Below, piece by piece: positions 1 to 8,826 of a stretch of 64,000 nt of DNA. The notes below the pieces were generated by a model. It saw only the letters and a list, made by a program, of their open reading frames with translations. It did not search any database and was not told where the DNA came from. A program made the translations under genes and the position numbers. This stretch comes from an uncultured Ruminococcus sp. (lineage in GTDB: Bacteria; Bacillota; Clostridia; Oscillospirales; Ruminococcaceae), in NCBI GenBank assembly GCA_947627175.1, contig CANQVA010000002.1, forward strand, positions 62,001 through 126,000, given 5' to 3'. Numbering within the stretch: the first letter of the stretch is position 1; each line of letters opens with the position of its first letter.

Positions 1-350
1 ATGAAAGCAATAATGAAAGACCAAGCGGAGGAAACGGACGTAGAAATAAGGTCGTAAATATTCAGACAACAGCACAACTTCAGGTTGTACTTGTAAAACC
101 ATCAGCATTTACAGATGCAAAGCAGATTGCCGACCATCTTATTGCGAAGAAAACAGTTGTCCTTAATCTTGAAACGGCTTCTCCTGAAAACAAGAGGAGA
201 ATAATTGACTTTCTTGTGGGCGTTGCATATGCAAACGGCGGAAGTCTTAAACCCGTTGCAAACCTTACTTATATTATAACTCCGTATAACGTAGGATTTA
301 TAGGTGAGGATCTCGTCGGAGAACTTGAAAATAACGGTGTGTTTATATGA
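1..350 (+). CDS. sepF: Cell division protein SepF, 5'-truncated
   Basis: The gene enters from the left edge, so there is no start in the window; the frame runs from base 3 to the TGA at 348-350. The visible 115 residues hold the whole SepF core: VVLVKPSAFTDAKQIADHL, then KTVVLNLETASPENKRRIIDF, a GVAYANGGSLKPV segment and a closing ITPYNVGF strand. SepF polymerises under the membrane, binds the FtsZ C-terminus and helps anchor and shape the Z ring. Its stop overlaps the ATG of the next gene (ATGA), so the two are translationally coupled. Absent from the ORF track because it lacks a start. Identification is firm from the conserved core and from the ylmH-divIVA neighbours. Confidence 0.93.
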   Translation, partial: ESNNERPSGGNGRRNKVVNIQTTAQLQVVLVKPSAFTDAKQIADHLIAKKTVVLNLETASPENKRRIIDFLVGVAYANGGSLKPVANLTYIITPYNVGFIGEDLVGELENNGVFI

Positions 351-1108
351 TGGACACATCGTCTGAAAAGTTTTTCCATGCAAGACTTGGCGATATAGTC
401 AGACGGAGTGAACAGAACGGAATATGCAGTTTTTCCGATTTTCTTGACGAAAGGCAGTGTGCTGAAGCTGAAAAATGGTGTCTGCATAATACAGGCGGTC
501 TGATATATAAATTCTGGGGCGGTTTTCCCGATGCTGAAAGAAAAATGCTTGCAGTATATCCTGACTACTATGAAGAATATATTATGCAGGATTTTCCGTT
601 CAGATGCATTACTTTTACATACAGAAAAGAAGATAAACTTACTCACAGGGATTTTCTCGGTACATTTATGGGTATGCGTCTGAAACGTGACATAATAGGC
701 GATATTATCGTCGGTGAGGGAATAACACAGGCTTTTGTGACAGATGTTGCAGGAAAACTTATATTGTCAACCGTTTCCAAAATCGGACGGACAAGCGTTA
801 AGTGTTTCGGCGACAGACCCTTTGAAATGGAAGTCAAGCATGATTTCAAAAATATAAGCGGAACTGTTGCTTCACTCCGTCTTGACTGCGTTGTAAGCCT
901 TGCAATCGGATTAAGCCGTGAAAAGTCCGCTTTGCTGATACGTGCCGGCAAAGTGGAAGTAAATCATTTTACGGCTGAATCCGTTTCGGAAGAAGTCCGT
1001 GAATCTGATGTGATTTCCGTCAGAGGTTACGGAAAATTCATTATGTCGGGACAGACGGGAATGACAAGAAAAAATCGTATACATATTATTCTGAAAAAAT
1101 TTGTTTAG
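347..1108 (+). CDS. ylmH: YlmH family S4-domain RNA-binding protein
   Basis: 253 residues, the usual length of YlmH. The N-terminal part has the family's conserved aromatic region (a YPDYYEEY segment), and the C-terminal about 75 residues are an S4 RNA-binding domain (SLAIGLSREKSALLIRAGKVEVNH is the typical S4 helix-turn). Homologues in Gram-positive bacteria sit in the division cluster and bind stalled large ribosomal subunits or tRNA, with reported roles in ribosome quality control and cell division. The ATG overlaps the sepF stop and has no strong ribosome site of its own, which suggests coupling. An in-frame ATG three bases later is an equally possible start. Function is by family, location by sequence. 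Confidence 0.9.
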   Translation: MMDTSSEKFFHARLGDIVRRSEQNGICSFSDFLDERQCAEAEKWCLHNTGGLIYKFWGGFPDAERKMLAVYPDYYEEYIMQDFPFRCITFTYRKEDKLTHRDFLGTFMGMRLKRDIIGDIIVGEGITQAFVTDVAGKLILSTVSKIGRTSVKCFGDRPFEMEVKHDFKNISGTVASLRLDCVVSLAIGLSREKSALLIRAGKVEVNHFTAESVSEEVRESDVISVRGYGKFIMSGQTGMTRKNRIHIILKKFV

Positions 1109-1119
1109 AGGTGAAATAT

Positions 1120-1677
1120 ATGATTACTTCAAAAGATGTAAGAAACAAAAGATTTGAAAAAGCTGCTTTCGGCTATAAACAGGAAGAAATTGACGAGTTC
1201 TTTGCACAGCTTGAGGCGGAACTTGACGAAATGGAACGTGAACGCAATGAAGCAAATAATAAAATTCAGGTTCTTGCAGATAAAGTCCGTGAATACATGA
1301 GGGACGAGGACGCACTCAAAGATGCTCTACTTGGTGCCCAGAAACAGGGTCATAAAGTTATCAATGATGCACATGAAAAGGCTGAACAGATTATAGCAGA
1401 GGCACAGGCTAAAGCCGACGCTCTTGAAGATGAGGCAGTCCGCCAGCACGCTATAGCAATGGAAAAAAACCGTGAGGAAATAGCCAAAGAAAAAGAGGCT
1501 CTTATTGAGGCACAACAGCAAGTTGCAGATTTTAAGAAAAGTCTGTTTGATGTCTATAAAGAACATCTTGAACTTATTTCAACTATGCCCGAAACATATG
1601 AAGAGGCTACAGGACAAGTTCAGCCACAGACAGCTGAACAAATTGCGACTTCTATAATTTCGGAAGAGTTAGAATGA
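1120..1677 (+). CDS. divIVA: DivIVA-domain cell division protein
   Basis: 185 residues from the ATG at 1120. The ORF-track start at 1111 is a GTG lying inside the ribosome site GAGGTG, which is spaced 6 bases from ATG 1120, so the later start fits better; the protein then begins MITSKDVRNKRFEKAAFGYK, the standard DivIVA opening (membrane-binding, curvature-sensing N-terminus). Residues about 25-150 are a long charged coiled coil rich in E, K, Q and A. DivIVA marks negatively curved membrane at septa and poles and recruits division or wall-growth proteins. It follows ylmH by 11 bases and completes the sepF-ylmH-divIVA block. The Gln- and Glu-rich C-terminus is variable in the family. Confidence 0.92.
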   Translation: MITSKDVRNKRFEKAAFGYKQEEIDEFFAQLEAELDEMERERNEANNKIQVLADKVREYMRDEDALKDALLGAQKQGHKVINDAHEKAEQIIAEAQAKADALEDEAVRQHAIAMEKNREEIAKEKEALIEAQQQVADFKKSLFDVYKEHLELISTMPETYEEATGQVQPQTAEQIATSIISEELE

Positions 1678-1720
1678 TAATATGGAAATTCCTTAAAGGG
1701 AAAATATTATGAAAGGAGAA

Positions 1721-1742
1721 TTTTTCACAAAGTTGTGAAAAA
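1721..1742 (+). promoter_or_regulatory. Perfect palindrome between ribosome site and ileS start
   Basis: TTTTTCACAA and TTGTGAAAAA form a perfect 10-base-pair inverted repeat with a 2-base loop. It lies between a good ribosome site (GAAAGGAG, 1711-1718) and the ileS ATG at 1754, which are otherwise 35 bases apart. If the hairpin folds, the ribosome site is brought to about 13 bases from the start. The same stretch can encode a nine-residue leader (ATG 1709 to TGA 1738). No T-box elements are visible in this 76-base gap. Function is inferred. Confidence 0.5.
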
Positions 1743-1753
1743 TCATGTAAAAA

Positions 1754-4525
1754 ATGTCATTGGATTACAATACTACCCTTAATTTACCTAAAACAGATTT
1801 CCCTATGCGTGGAAATCTTCCGAAAAGAGAACCGGCTACTCTTGAAAAATGGGAAAATGAAAGGCTTTATTATAAGATGATTGAAAAAAATCAGGGCAAG
1901 CCGTCATACATTCTTCACGATGGCCCACCTTATGCAAACGGTGAAATTCATCTCGGTACAGCTCTGAATAAAACTCTCAAAGACTTTATAGTAAAATATA
2001 AAAATATGAGCGGTTTTTGTGCTCCCTATGTTCCCGGCTGGGATACTCACGGTCTGCCGATTGAGTTAAAGGCAATGAAAGCGATAGGTGTTGAAAATGG
2101 TGCAATTCCGCCCACTGAACTTAGAAAGCATTGCCATGACTTTGCAATGAAACACGTTCAGAATCAGATGAATCAGTTCAAACGCCTTGGAACACTCGGA
2201 GATTATGACGACCCATATCTTACACTTAAACCGGAGTTTGAGGCACGTCAAGTTGAAGTTTTCGGTGAAATGGCAAAGAGGAGTTATATGTATAAGGGAC
2301 TAAAACCCGTTTATTGGTGTCCCGATTGCAATACCGCCCTTGCAGAAGCTGAAATTGAATATTCAAATGACCCGTGCCACTCTATCTATGTAAAATTCAA
2401 TGTTACAGATGATAAGGGTATTTTTACAGGAATGGGTCTTGATTTGTCAAAGATTTATTTTGTTATATGGACTACTACTACATGGACTATTCCCGGAAAC
2501 CTTGCTATATGTCTTGGCCCTGAATATAATTATACACTTGTAAAGTCAGGCGATGAATATTATGTAATGGCTGAAGAACTTGTTAAAACTACCATGGAAA
2601 CAGCAGGTATTACAGAATATACAACGGACGGTATTTTCACGGGTGCAGAACTTGAGGGCATGAAAACAAAGCACCCTCTTTATGACAGGCTCTCCCCCGT
2701 TATTGTCGGCGACCATGTAACCCTTGAAAGCGGTACAGGCTGTGTTCATACTGCCCCCGGCTATGGTGTTGAGGACTTTGAAGTATGCAAGAAATACGAC
2801 GATATAGGAATTATTGTATGTGTTGACTCAAAGGGAAAACAGACTGCCGAAGCAGGCGAATTTGAGGGCATGGACACTGATACGGCAAATAAGGCTATTG
2901 CAAAGAAACTTGAAGAACTTAACGCACTTCTTGCTATTCATAAAATTGTTCATCAGTATCCGCACTGCTGGAGATGCAACAGCCCCATTATTTACCGTGC
3001 GACTGAACAGTGGTTCTGCTCCGTAAACGGTTTCAAAGACGAAGCTGTAAAAGCTATTGAGTCTGTAAAATGGATTCCCGAATGGGGAGAAGACAGAATT
3101 AAAGGCATGGTTCGTGACAGAAGTGACTGGTGTATTTCACGTCAGAGAACATGGGGTGTTCCGATTCCGATTATCTACTGTAAAGACTGCGGTAAACCTA
3201 TTGTAAACGATGATACCATAAAAGCAATTGCAGACCTTTTTCGTGCTGAAGGTTCTGACGCATGGTGGACTAAAGATATTAAGGAATTTATTCCCGAAAG
3301 TGTAAAATGTGAATGTGGTTGTAGTGAGTTCACAAAGGAATATGACATTATGGACGTATGGTTTGACAGCGGAGTTTCACACACCGCCGTTATGGAACAA
3401 AATAAAAATCTCTCTTGGCCTGCTGACCTTTATTTAGAGGGTGCTGACCAATACAGAGGCTGGTTTCAGTCATCACTTCTTACTTCTGTAGTATACAAGG
3501 GTTCTGCACCTTATAAAGCCGTATGTACTCACGGTTGGGTTGTTGACGGAGAAGGCAAAACTATGCACAAGTCACTCGGAAACGGCATTGACCCAAGTGA
3601 AATTACTGAACAATACGGAGCTGATATTTTAAGACTTTGGGTTGCATCTTCTGATTATCATTCTGATATAAGAATTTCAAAGCCTATTCTCAGCCAACTT
3701 TCCGATGCTTATAAGAAAATAAGAAATACAGCAAGATTCATTCTCGGAAATCTCGGTAACGGCAATGGATTCAACCCCGATACTGACAGTGTTTCAGATG
3801 ATAAACTTACAGAACTTGACAAGTGGGCAATGATGCGTCTTGACACACTTATTGACAAAGTAAACGAAGGCTATAATGCTTTTGATTTTCATATTGTATT
3901 CCATGCAATTCATAATTTCTGTGTAATTGATATGTCTAATTTCTATCTTGATATTATTAAGGACAGACTTTACTGCGAAAAAGAAAATTCTGAACTCCGT
4001 CGTTCTGCACAGACTGTTATGTATAAAATTCTCAGTGCTGTTGCAAGACTTTCCGCTCCTATTATTTCATTTACAGCGGAAGAAATATGGGGATTTATGC
4101 CTCATTCTTCAAATGACGATACACAGAGTGTTTTCCTTAATCAGATGCCCGAAAAGTCAGGCATTGAATTTAGTGCGGAATTTGTTGAAAAGTGGAACTT
4201 CATTTATTCAGTCCGTGAGTCTGTAAACAAAGTTCTTGAAGAAGCAAGAAATGAAAAGACAATAGGAAAATCACTTGAAGCAGGAATTATTGTTCATGCG
4301 TCCGCAGAAGATTATGAAAGATATAATGCACTTGCTGAACAGTTTGCGGAAATTCTTATTGTTTCAGACGTTAAAGTTGAAAAATCCGAAAGCGGAACAA
4401 GTTTTGAAGTTGTAAAGGCAGAGGGCGAAAAATGTGAACGTTGCTGGTGTTATTCAAAGTATGTAGGCACAAATCACGAACACCCGACACTTTGTAAAAG
4501 ATGTGTAACTGCTGTTGAAGTATAA
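1754..4525 (+). CDS. ileS: Isoleucyl-tRNA synthetase
   Basis: 923 residues, the normal size for the bacterial class I enzyme, which charges tRNA-Ile and edits misactivated valine. Visible marks: the HIGH-type motif in GPPYANGEIHLGTALNK near residue 60, the editing (CP1) domain with TTTTWTIPGNLA and GTGCVHTAPGYGVEDF, the tRNA-synthetase motif DVWFDSGVSH, the KMSKS-type loop as KTMHKSLGN near residue 595, and a C-terminal zinc knuckle GEKCERCWCY...LCKRCV. The C-terminal zinc site is that of the eubacterial short form rather than the mupirocin-resistant long form. It follows divIVA by 76 bases in the same direction, as in many Firmicutes. The start is set by conserved N-terminal sequence; the odd ribosome-site spacing is described separately. 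Confidence 0.97.
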   Translation: MSLDYNTTLNLPKTDFPMRGNLPKREPATLEKWENERLYYKMIEKNQGKPSYILHDGPPYANGEIHLGTALNKTLKDFIVKYKNMSGFCAPYVPGWDTHGLPIELKAMKAIGVENGAIPPTELRKHCHDFAMKHVQNQMNQFKRLGTLGDYDDPYLTLKPEFEARQVEVFGEMAKRSYMYKGLKPVYWCPDCNTALAEAEIEYSNDPCHSIYVKFNVTDDKGIFTGMGLDLSKIYFVIWTTTTWTIPGNLAICLGPEYNYTLVKSGDEYYVMAEELVKTTMETAGITEYTTDGIFTGAELEGMKTKHPLYDRLSPVIVGDHVTLESGTGCVHTAPGYGVEDFEVCKKYDDIGIIVCVDSKGKQTAEAGEFEGMDTDTANKAIAKKLEELNALLAIHKIVHQYPHCWRCNSPIIYRATEQWFCSVNGFKDEAVKAIESVKWIPEWGEDRIKGMVRDRSDWCISRQRTWGVPIPIIYCKDCGKPIVNDDTIKAIADLFRAEGSDAWWTKDIKEFIPESVKCECGCSEFTKEYDIMDVWFDSGVSHTAVMEQNKNLSWPADLYLEGADQYRGWFQSSLLTSVVYKGSAPYKAVCTHGWVVDGEGKTMHKSLGNGIDPSEITEQYGADILRLWVASSDYHSDIRISKPILSQLSDAYKKIRNTARFILGNLGNGNGFNPDTDSVSDDKLTELDKWAMMRLDTLIDKVNEGYNAFDFHIVFHAIHNFCVIDMSNFYLDIIKDRLYCEKENSELRRSAQTVMYKILSAVARLSAPIISFTAEEIWGFMPHSSNDDTQSVFLNQMPEKSGIEFSAEFVEKWNFIYSVRESVNKVLEEARNEKTIGKSLEAGIIVHASAEDYERYNALAEQFAEILIVSDVKVEKSESGTSFEVVKAEGEKCERCWCYSKYVGTNHEHPTLCKRCVTAVEV

Positions 4526-4587
4526 TTATTTATCATATTGCCTGTTGTCTTAACGTCGGCAGGCAGTATTTGTTGAAAGGGAAATTG

Positions 4588-5097
4588 ATGGCTGTTTTTC
4601 TTGTTGTTATGATTGCTGTACTTGTGGGTACAGACCAGATTGTCAAAAACTGGGCGGTTGAAACTCTACAGCCAAAAGGCAGTATGGATTTCATTCATTT
4701 CGGCGACTTTGAAATAATTGACCTGACATATCTTGAAAACGACGGTGCAATTTTCGGGAGTATGGCAGGGCAAAGGTGGTTTCTTGTGGGGTTTACTTCG
4801 CTTGTGATTATTGCCGGAATTATTGCAATGTTTGTATTGATAAAGCGTTCAAAACTGCTTGACATTGCAATGGGGCTTTTCATTGCGGGCGGTATAGGAA
4901 ATCTTATTGACCGTATACGCCTTGGTTACGTTGTTGATATGTTTGAAATAAAGTTATTCAGATTTGCAATTTTCAATGTTGCCGATATATGCGTTACAGT
5001 GGCTTTTGTTCTGCTTCTGATTTATGGAATATTTATTGACCCGAAAATCGAAAAGGCAAAACGTGATGACGGAAAAGAGGCAGAAAAAAATGACTGA
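4588..5097 (+). CDS. lspA: Lipoprotein signal peptidase (signal peptidase II)
   Basis: 169 residues from the ATG at 4588; AAAGGG six bases upstream supports this over the TTG codons used by the ORF track. Four hydrophobic segments are visible. The aspartyl-protease residues are in GGIGNLIDRIRLGYVVDMF and FNVADICV, the two family signatures, and an ENDGAIFGSM loop precedes them. LspA cleaves the signal peptide of diacylglyceryl-modified prolipoproteins before the lipobox cysteine. The window encodes several likely substrates (the oligopeptide-binding protein, the Thr-rich lipoprotein and the lipid-anchored PBP). Its stop overlaps the start of the following pseudouridine synthase by 8 bases, a common lspA-rluD pairing. 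The 62 bases after ileS hold an imperfect hairpin (TGCCTG/CAGGCA) without a T tract. Confidence 0.95.
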   Translation: MAVFLVVMIAVLVGTDQIVKNWAVETLQPKGSMDFIHFGDFEIIDLTYLENDGAIFGSMAGQRWFLVGFTSLVIIAGIIAMFVLIKRSKLLDIAMGLFIAGGIGNLIDRIRLGYVVDMFEIKLFRFAIFNVADICVTVAFVLLLIYGIFIDPKIEKAKRDDGKEAEKND

Positions 5098-6004
5098 AAT
5101 AATAAATTTTTCTGTAAGTGAGGAAAACTCTGGCGGAAGAATTGACAAATATATTTCTGAAAATACTGATGGTCTTACACGTTCTGCCGTGCAGGGACTT
5201 CTTGAAAAGGGAAATATTCTCGTCAACGGAAAAAGCGTAAATAAAAATTACAAGCTGAAATTAAATGACAATATTTCCGTTGAAATTCCTGAACCGCAAG
5301 TCATGGACACTGTAGCGGAAAATATTCCGCTTAACATATTATATGAAGATGATGATTTGCTTGTTGTCAATAAACCGAAAGGAATGGTTGTACACCCTGC
5401 ACATGGAAATTATAACGGTACACTTGTAAACGCTTTACTTTATCACTGCGGAAAAAGTCTTTCGGGAATAAACGGAATAATCCGTCCGGGAATAGTTCAT
5501 AGAATTGACAAGAACACAAGCGGATTGCTTATTGTTGCGAAAAATGACAAAGCACATCTGCACCTTGCACAGCAGATTAAAGAACACAGTTTCACACGTG
5601 AATATGAAGCAGTTGCAACGGGTTATTTCAAAGAAATTTCAGGAACAGTTGATGCACCTATAGGACGGCATAAAACTGACCGAAAAAAAATGTGTGTGAC
5701 GGCAGAAAATTCCAGAAATGCCGTTACACATTATTCCGTAATAAAACAGTACGGCGGTTTTGCATACGTCCGTTTAAGGCTTGAAACAGGGCGTACTCAT
5801 CAGATACGAGTACATCTTTCATATATAGGACACCCTGTACTTGGTGACGATGTTTACGGAAAACCATACAAAGATATTGACGGTCAATGTCTGCACGCAC
5901 GAAAAATAGGATTCATTCACCCGACTACAGGGAAATATATGGAGTTTACAAGCGAATTGCCCGATTATTTCCGAAAAATATTGAACAAAATTGAAAAGAC
6001 TTGA
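5090..6004 (+). CDS. rluD: RluD-family 23S rRNA pseudouridine synthase
   Basis: 304 residues from the ATG at 5090, preceded by AAAAGAGG at 9 bases; the longer ORF-track start would bury the ribosome site. Residues 1-65 form an S4 domain (GGRIDKYISENTDGLTRSAV, then GNILVNGKSV). The RluA/RluD catalytic domain follows, with the catalytic aspartate in GIVHRIDKNTSGLLIVAKND and the RTHQIRVHLSYIGHPVLGD motif. Members convert uridines of the large-subunit rRNA (helix 69 in RluD) to pseudouridine. Translationally coupled to lspA. The exact target uridine cannot be read from sequence, so the symbol is a family-level assignment. Confidence 0.9.
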   Translation: MTEIINFSVSEENSGGRIDKYISENTDGLTRSAVQGLLEKGNILVNGKSVNKNYKLKLNDNISVEIPEPQVMDTVAENIPLNILYEDDDLLVVNKPKGMVVHPAHGNYNGTLVNALLYHCGKSLSGINGIIRPGIVHRIDKNTSGLLIVAKNDKAHLHLAQQIKEHSFTREYEAVATGYFKEISGTVDAPIGRHKTDRKKMCVTAENSRNAVTHYSVIKQYGGFAYVRLRLETGRTHQIRVHLSYIGHPVLGDDVYGKPYKDIDGQCLHARKIGFIHPTTGKYMEFTSELPDYFRKILNKIEKT

Positions 6005-6020
6005 AAATGAGGTGAAAATT

Positions 6021-6842
6021 TTGTTTGAAGATATATCAAAAATTATTATTATGAGTGATATGGACGGCACTTTGCTTAATTCAGAAAAGAAAATTATTGA
6101 AAAAGACCGCAAGGCAATTGAAAAATTTATTTCACTCGGCGGAAAATTTACAGTTTCTACAGGGCGTACTATGGAATCATTTGAACAGTACCGTTCTTTG
6201 CTTGAACTGAAATTACCTGTAGTTTTGTATAATGGCGGAATTATTTATGATTATAATTTAGAAAAAGTTATGTATGCTGAATATCTGCCTGATGATGCAA
6301 GAAAAATAACACAGGAACTTGCAGACACTATGCAGGAAGCAGGCGGTGAAGTTCTCAAAATCGACAAGACGTATGTTTTCAGAAATAATTACTATCAGAA
6401 AATTCATACAGCTTTGTGCGGAATTTCTCCCGAATATACCGAACTTTCAAAAATTTCAGACGATGAATGGCTGAAAGTTCTTTTTGCGATGTCACCCGAT
6501 GATATTCCGAAAATGGAAGAAATAATAAAAGAAAAAAATTACAGTACGGTTGATTTTGTAAAATCCTCCGAAATTTTTATTGAAATGCTCCCGCATAATA
6601 TAAGCAAGGGTTCTGCACTTGAAGTTTACAGAAAACTTGACGGCATGGCGGATTTTACTTTCGTCGCAATAGGTGATTTTGATAATGATATTGAAATGAT
6701 TGTTAATGCTGATATTGGCGTTTGTCCTGCAAATGCAGAAGAATCAGTTAAAAAAGTTTCTGATATTGTGCTATCGGAAAGCTGTGACAATGGTGCTGTT
6801 GCGGAGCTTATTGAATATATAATTGAAAAGTGTAAACGATGA
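6021..6842 (+). CDS. Cof-type HAD-superfamily phosphatase
   Basis: 273 residues. The start is taken as the TTG at 6021 because GAGGTG lies 6 bases upstream; the ORF-track start at 5991 overlaps the preceding gene and lacks a ribosome site. HAD motif I is MSDMDGTLLNSEKK (nucleophile and acid aspartates), motif II is the Thr of TVSTGRTM, motif III is the lysine of NISKGSALE, and motif IV is AIGDFDNDIEMI. The large type IIB cap lies between motifs II and III. Such proteins dephosphorylate small sugar phosphates, FMN or related metabolites in the cytosol; the substrate is not predictable here. It follows the pseudouridine synthase by 16 bases, so co-transcription is likely. Confidence 0.88.
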   Translation: MFEDISKIIIMSDMDGTLLNSEKKIIEKDRKAIEKFISLGGKFTVSTGRTMESFEQYRSLLELKLPVVLYNGGIIYDYNLEKVMYAEYLPDDARKITQELADTMQEAGGEVLKIDKTYVFRNNYYQKIHTALCGISPEYTELSKISDDEWLKVLFAMSPDDIPKMEEIIKEKNYSTVDFVKSSEIFIEMLPHNISKGSALEVYRKLDGMADFTFVAIGDFDNDIEMIVNADIGVCPANAEESVKKVSDIVLSESCDNGAVAELIEYIIEKCKR

Positions 6843-6884
6843 ATACGGCAATGCCGTTAAAATAAATAATGCATGGAGGTTAAT

Positions 6885-7724
6885 ATGGACGTATCTATCA
6901 AAAAGGATTTGCAGAAAAAAGCCTGCAAAGTAAGAATGGGCGTTATTGAGAGTACCTATAACGCTAAATCAGGACACCCCGGCGGTTCGCTTTCTATCAG
7001 CGATACACTCACTTATCTATATTATAACAAAATGAACGTTGACCCGAATGACCCCGAAAATCCCGACAGGGACAGGCTTGTTCTTTCAAAAGGTCATACT
7101 GCCCCCGCACTTTACGCTGTACTTGCACAAAAAGGCTATTTTTCAGAAAATGAATTGAAATCACTCAGACATATCGGTTCAATGCTTCAGGGACATCCCT
7201 GCATTCATACAAACGGTATTGATATGTCAAGCGGTTCACTCGGACAAGGAATATCCGCCGCTTGCGGTATGGCACTTGCAGGAAAAATTGACAATAAATC
7301 ATATAAAGTTTATACTATTCTTGGCGACGGCGAAATTCAGGAAGGTCAGGTGTGGGAAGCGGCAATGTTTGCGGCTCATTATAAACTTGATAATCTTGTT
7401 GCCGTTGTTGATAATAACGGTTTGCAGATTGACGGCTCTATAAATGAAGTCTGCTCTCCTGAACCGATTACAGATAAATTTGCATCTTTCGGCTGGCACG
7501 TAATCACTATTGACGGACATAATTTTGATGACATTGACCGTGCATTCATAGAGGCTGATACAATAATTGACAAGCCTGTTGTTATCATTCAAAAATCTGT
7601 AAAGGGCAAAGGCGTTTCATTTATGGAAAATCAGGTAGATTGGCACGGTAAAGCCCCCAACAAAGAACAATATGAACAAGCTATGGCTGAACTGAATGCA
7701 CAGTTAAAGGAATTGGAGGAATGA
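6885..7724 (+). CDS. Transketolase, N-terminal (thiamine diphosphate) subunit
   Basis: 279 residues from the ATG at 6885, with GGAGGT directly upstream (the ORF-track ATG at 6873 lies before this site). It carries the Pyr-phosphate half of transketolase: SGHPGGSLSISD, SKGHTAPALYAVL, and the thiamine-diphosphate motif GDGEIQEGQVWEAAMFAAHY ending in VDNN. Transketolase moves two-carbon units between ketose and aldose phosphates in the pentose phosphate pathway. Many anaerobes encode it as two adjacent genes; the C-terminal subunit follows 6 bases later. Both halves end and begin cleanly with their own ribosome sites, so this is a natural two-subunit enzyme and not a frameshift. Confidence 0.94.
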   Translation: MDVSIKKDLQKKACKVRMGVIESTYNAKSGHPGGSLSISDTLTYLYYNKMNVDPNDPENPDRDRLVLSKGHTAPALYAVLAQKGYFSENELKSLRHIGSMLQGHPCIHTNGIDMSSGSLGQGISAACGMALAGKIDNKSYKVYTILGDGEIQEGQVWEAAMFAAHYKLDNLVAVVDNNGLQIDGSINEVCSPEPITDKFASFGWHVITIDGHNFDDIDRAFIEADTIIDKPVVIIQKSVKGKGVSFMENQVDWHGKAPNKEQYEQAMAELNAQLKELEE

Positions 7725-7730
7725 AATGAT

Positions 7731-8678
7731 ATGGCAGATGTAATTAAAAAAGCTACAAGAGATAGCTATGGTGAAAGTTTAAGGGATTTGGCAGAGGAAT
7801 ATAAAAATCTTGTAGTTCTTGATGCCGACCTTGCAGGAGCTACAAGAACAAGCATTTTTAAAAAGGCTTATCCCGAAAGATTCTTTGACTGCGGTATTGC
7901 TGAAGCCAATATGATGGGTATTGCGGCAGGGCTTGCCACTTGCGGAAAAATTCCTTTTGCAAGTAGTTTTGCAATGTTTGCGGCAGGACGTGCTTTTGAA
8001 ATAGTAAGAAATTCTATAGGATATCCGCATCTCAATGTAAAAATCGGTGCAACTCATGCCGGAATTTCAGTGGGTGAAGACGGTGCAACACATCAATGCA
8101 ACGAAGATATAGCACTCATGAGAACTATTCCGGGCATGACGATTATTAACCCTTGCGACGATGTTGAGGCAAAAGCCGCTGTAAAGGCTGCACTTGATTT
8201 TGAGGGGCCTGTTTATATGCGTTTCGGAAGACTTGCTGTTCCGATAATAAACGATAAAGAAAGTTACAAGTTTGAACTTGGCAAAGGCATTGTAATGAAA
8301 GACGGCAACGACATAACTATTGTTGCTACAGGTCTTATGGTGAATGAGGCACTTGAAGCCGCAAAAATTCTTGAAACAGAAGGTATTTCCGCAAGAGTTG
8401 TAAATATACACACAATAAAACCGCTTGACAAAGAGCTTATATGCAAGTGTGCAAAGGAAACGGGTGCTATAGTAACGGCAGAAGAACACAGCATTATTGG
8501 CGGTCTTGGTTCAGCAGTTGCAGAAACAGTGACTGAATGCTGTCCCGTACCTGTTATAAAAATAGGTGTAAACGACGTTTACGGACATTCAGGCTCTGCT
8601 GTTGACTTGCTGAAGGAATTTGGACTGTCTGCTGAAAATATCGTGAATAAAACAAAAGAAGCCGTTAAACTCAAATAA
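7731..8678 (+). CDS. Transketolase, C-terminal subunit
   Basis: 315 residues containing the pyrimidine-binding and C-terminal transketolase domains. Visible marks are FFDCGIAEANMMGIAAGLA (the conserved glutamate that activates the cofactor), GATHAGISVGEDGATHQ and a closing IVTAEEHSIIGGLGSAVAE segment typical of transketolase and DXP-synthase C-domains. It pairs with the upstream N-terminal subunit to form an active enzyme. GGAGG lies near the end of the first gene about 11 bases before this ATG. A rho-independent terminator follows at about 8697, closing the housekeeping run that begins at sepF. Confidence 0.94.
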   Translation: MADVIKKATRDSYGESLRDLAEEYKNLVVLDADLAGATRTSIFKKAYPERFFDCGIAEANMMGIAAGLATCGKIPFASSFAMFAAGRAFEIVRNSIGYPHLNVKIGATHAGISVGEDGATHQCNEDIALMRTIPGMTIINPCDDVEAKAAVKAALDFEGPVYMRFGRLAVPIINDKESYKFELGKGIVMKDGNDITIVATGLMVNEALEAAKILETEGISARVVNIHTIKPLDKELICKCAKETGAIVTAEEHSIIGGLGSAVAETVTECCPVPVIKIGVNDVYGHSGSAVDLLKEFGLSAENIVNKTKEAVKLK

Positions 8679-8696
8679 TTATTAAAATAGAACAAT

Positions 8697-8732
8697 ACAG
8701 ACCTGCTTTTTTCACAGTGGGTCTGTTTTTTT
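8697..8732 (+). terminator. Rho-independent terminator after transketolase
   Basis: CAGACC and GGTCTG arms flank a loop of about 17 bases and are followed by a run of seven T. It ends the transcript of the division/transketolase run. Confidence 0.85.
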
Positions 8733-8762
8733 GTAAGAAAGGTGAAAAATCGCAGAAAGTTC

Positions 8763-8791
8763 TTTACATCGCCTGAAAATTGTGATATAAT
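8763..8791 (+). promoter_or_regulatory. SigA-type promoter with extended -10
   Basis: TTTACA and TATAAT separated by 17 bases, with TG one base before the -10 (TGATATAAT). It lies 36 bases before the VanY-like gene. Confidence 0.75.
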
Positions 8792-8826
8792 TTAGAGTAA
8801 TTACAGAAAAAGGAGAAATAAATTTT

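Noticed and set aside
1678-1753. T-box riboswitch before ileS
   Set aside because: Only 76 bases; no T-box sequence or specifier stem seen.
6846-6858. ACGGCA/TGCCGT palindrome after the HAD gene
   Set aside because: Six base pairs with a one-base loop and no T run; too small to call a terminator.
6885-8678. Transketolase split by frameshift
   Set aside because: Each half has its own ribosome site and full domain; two-gene transketolases are normal in anaerobes.
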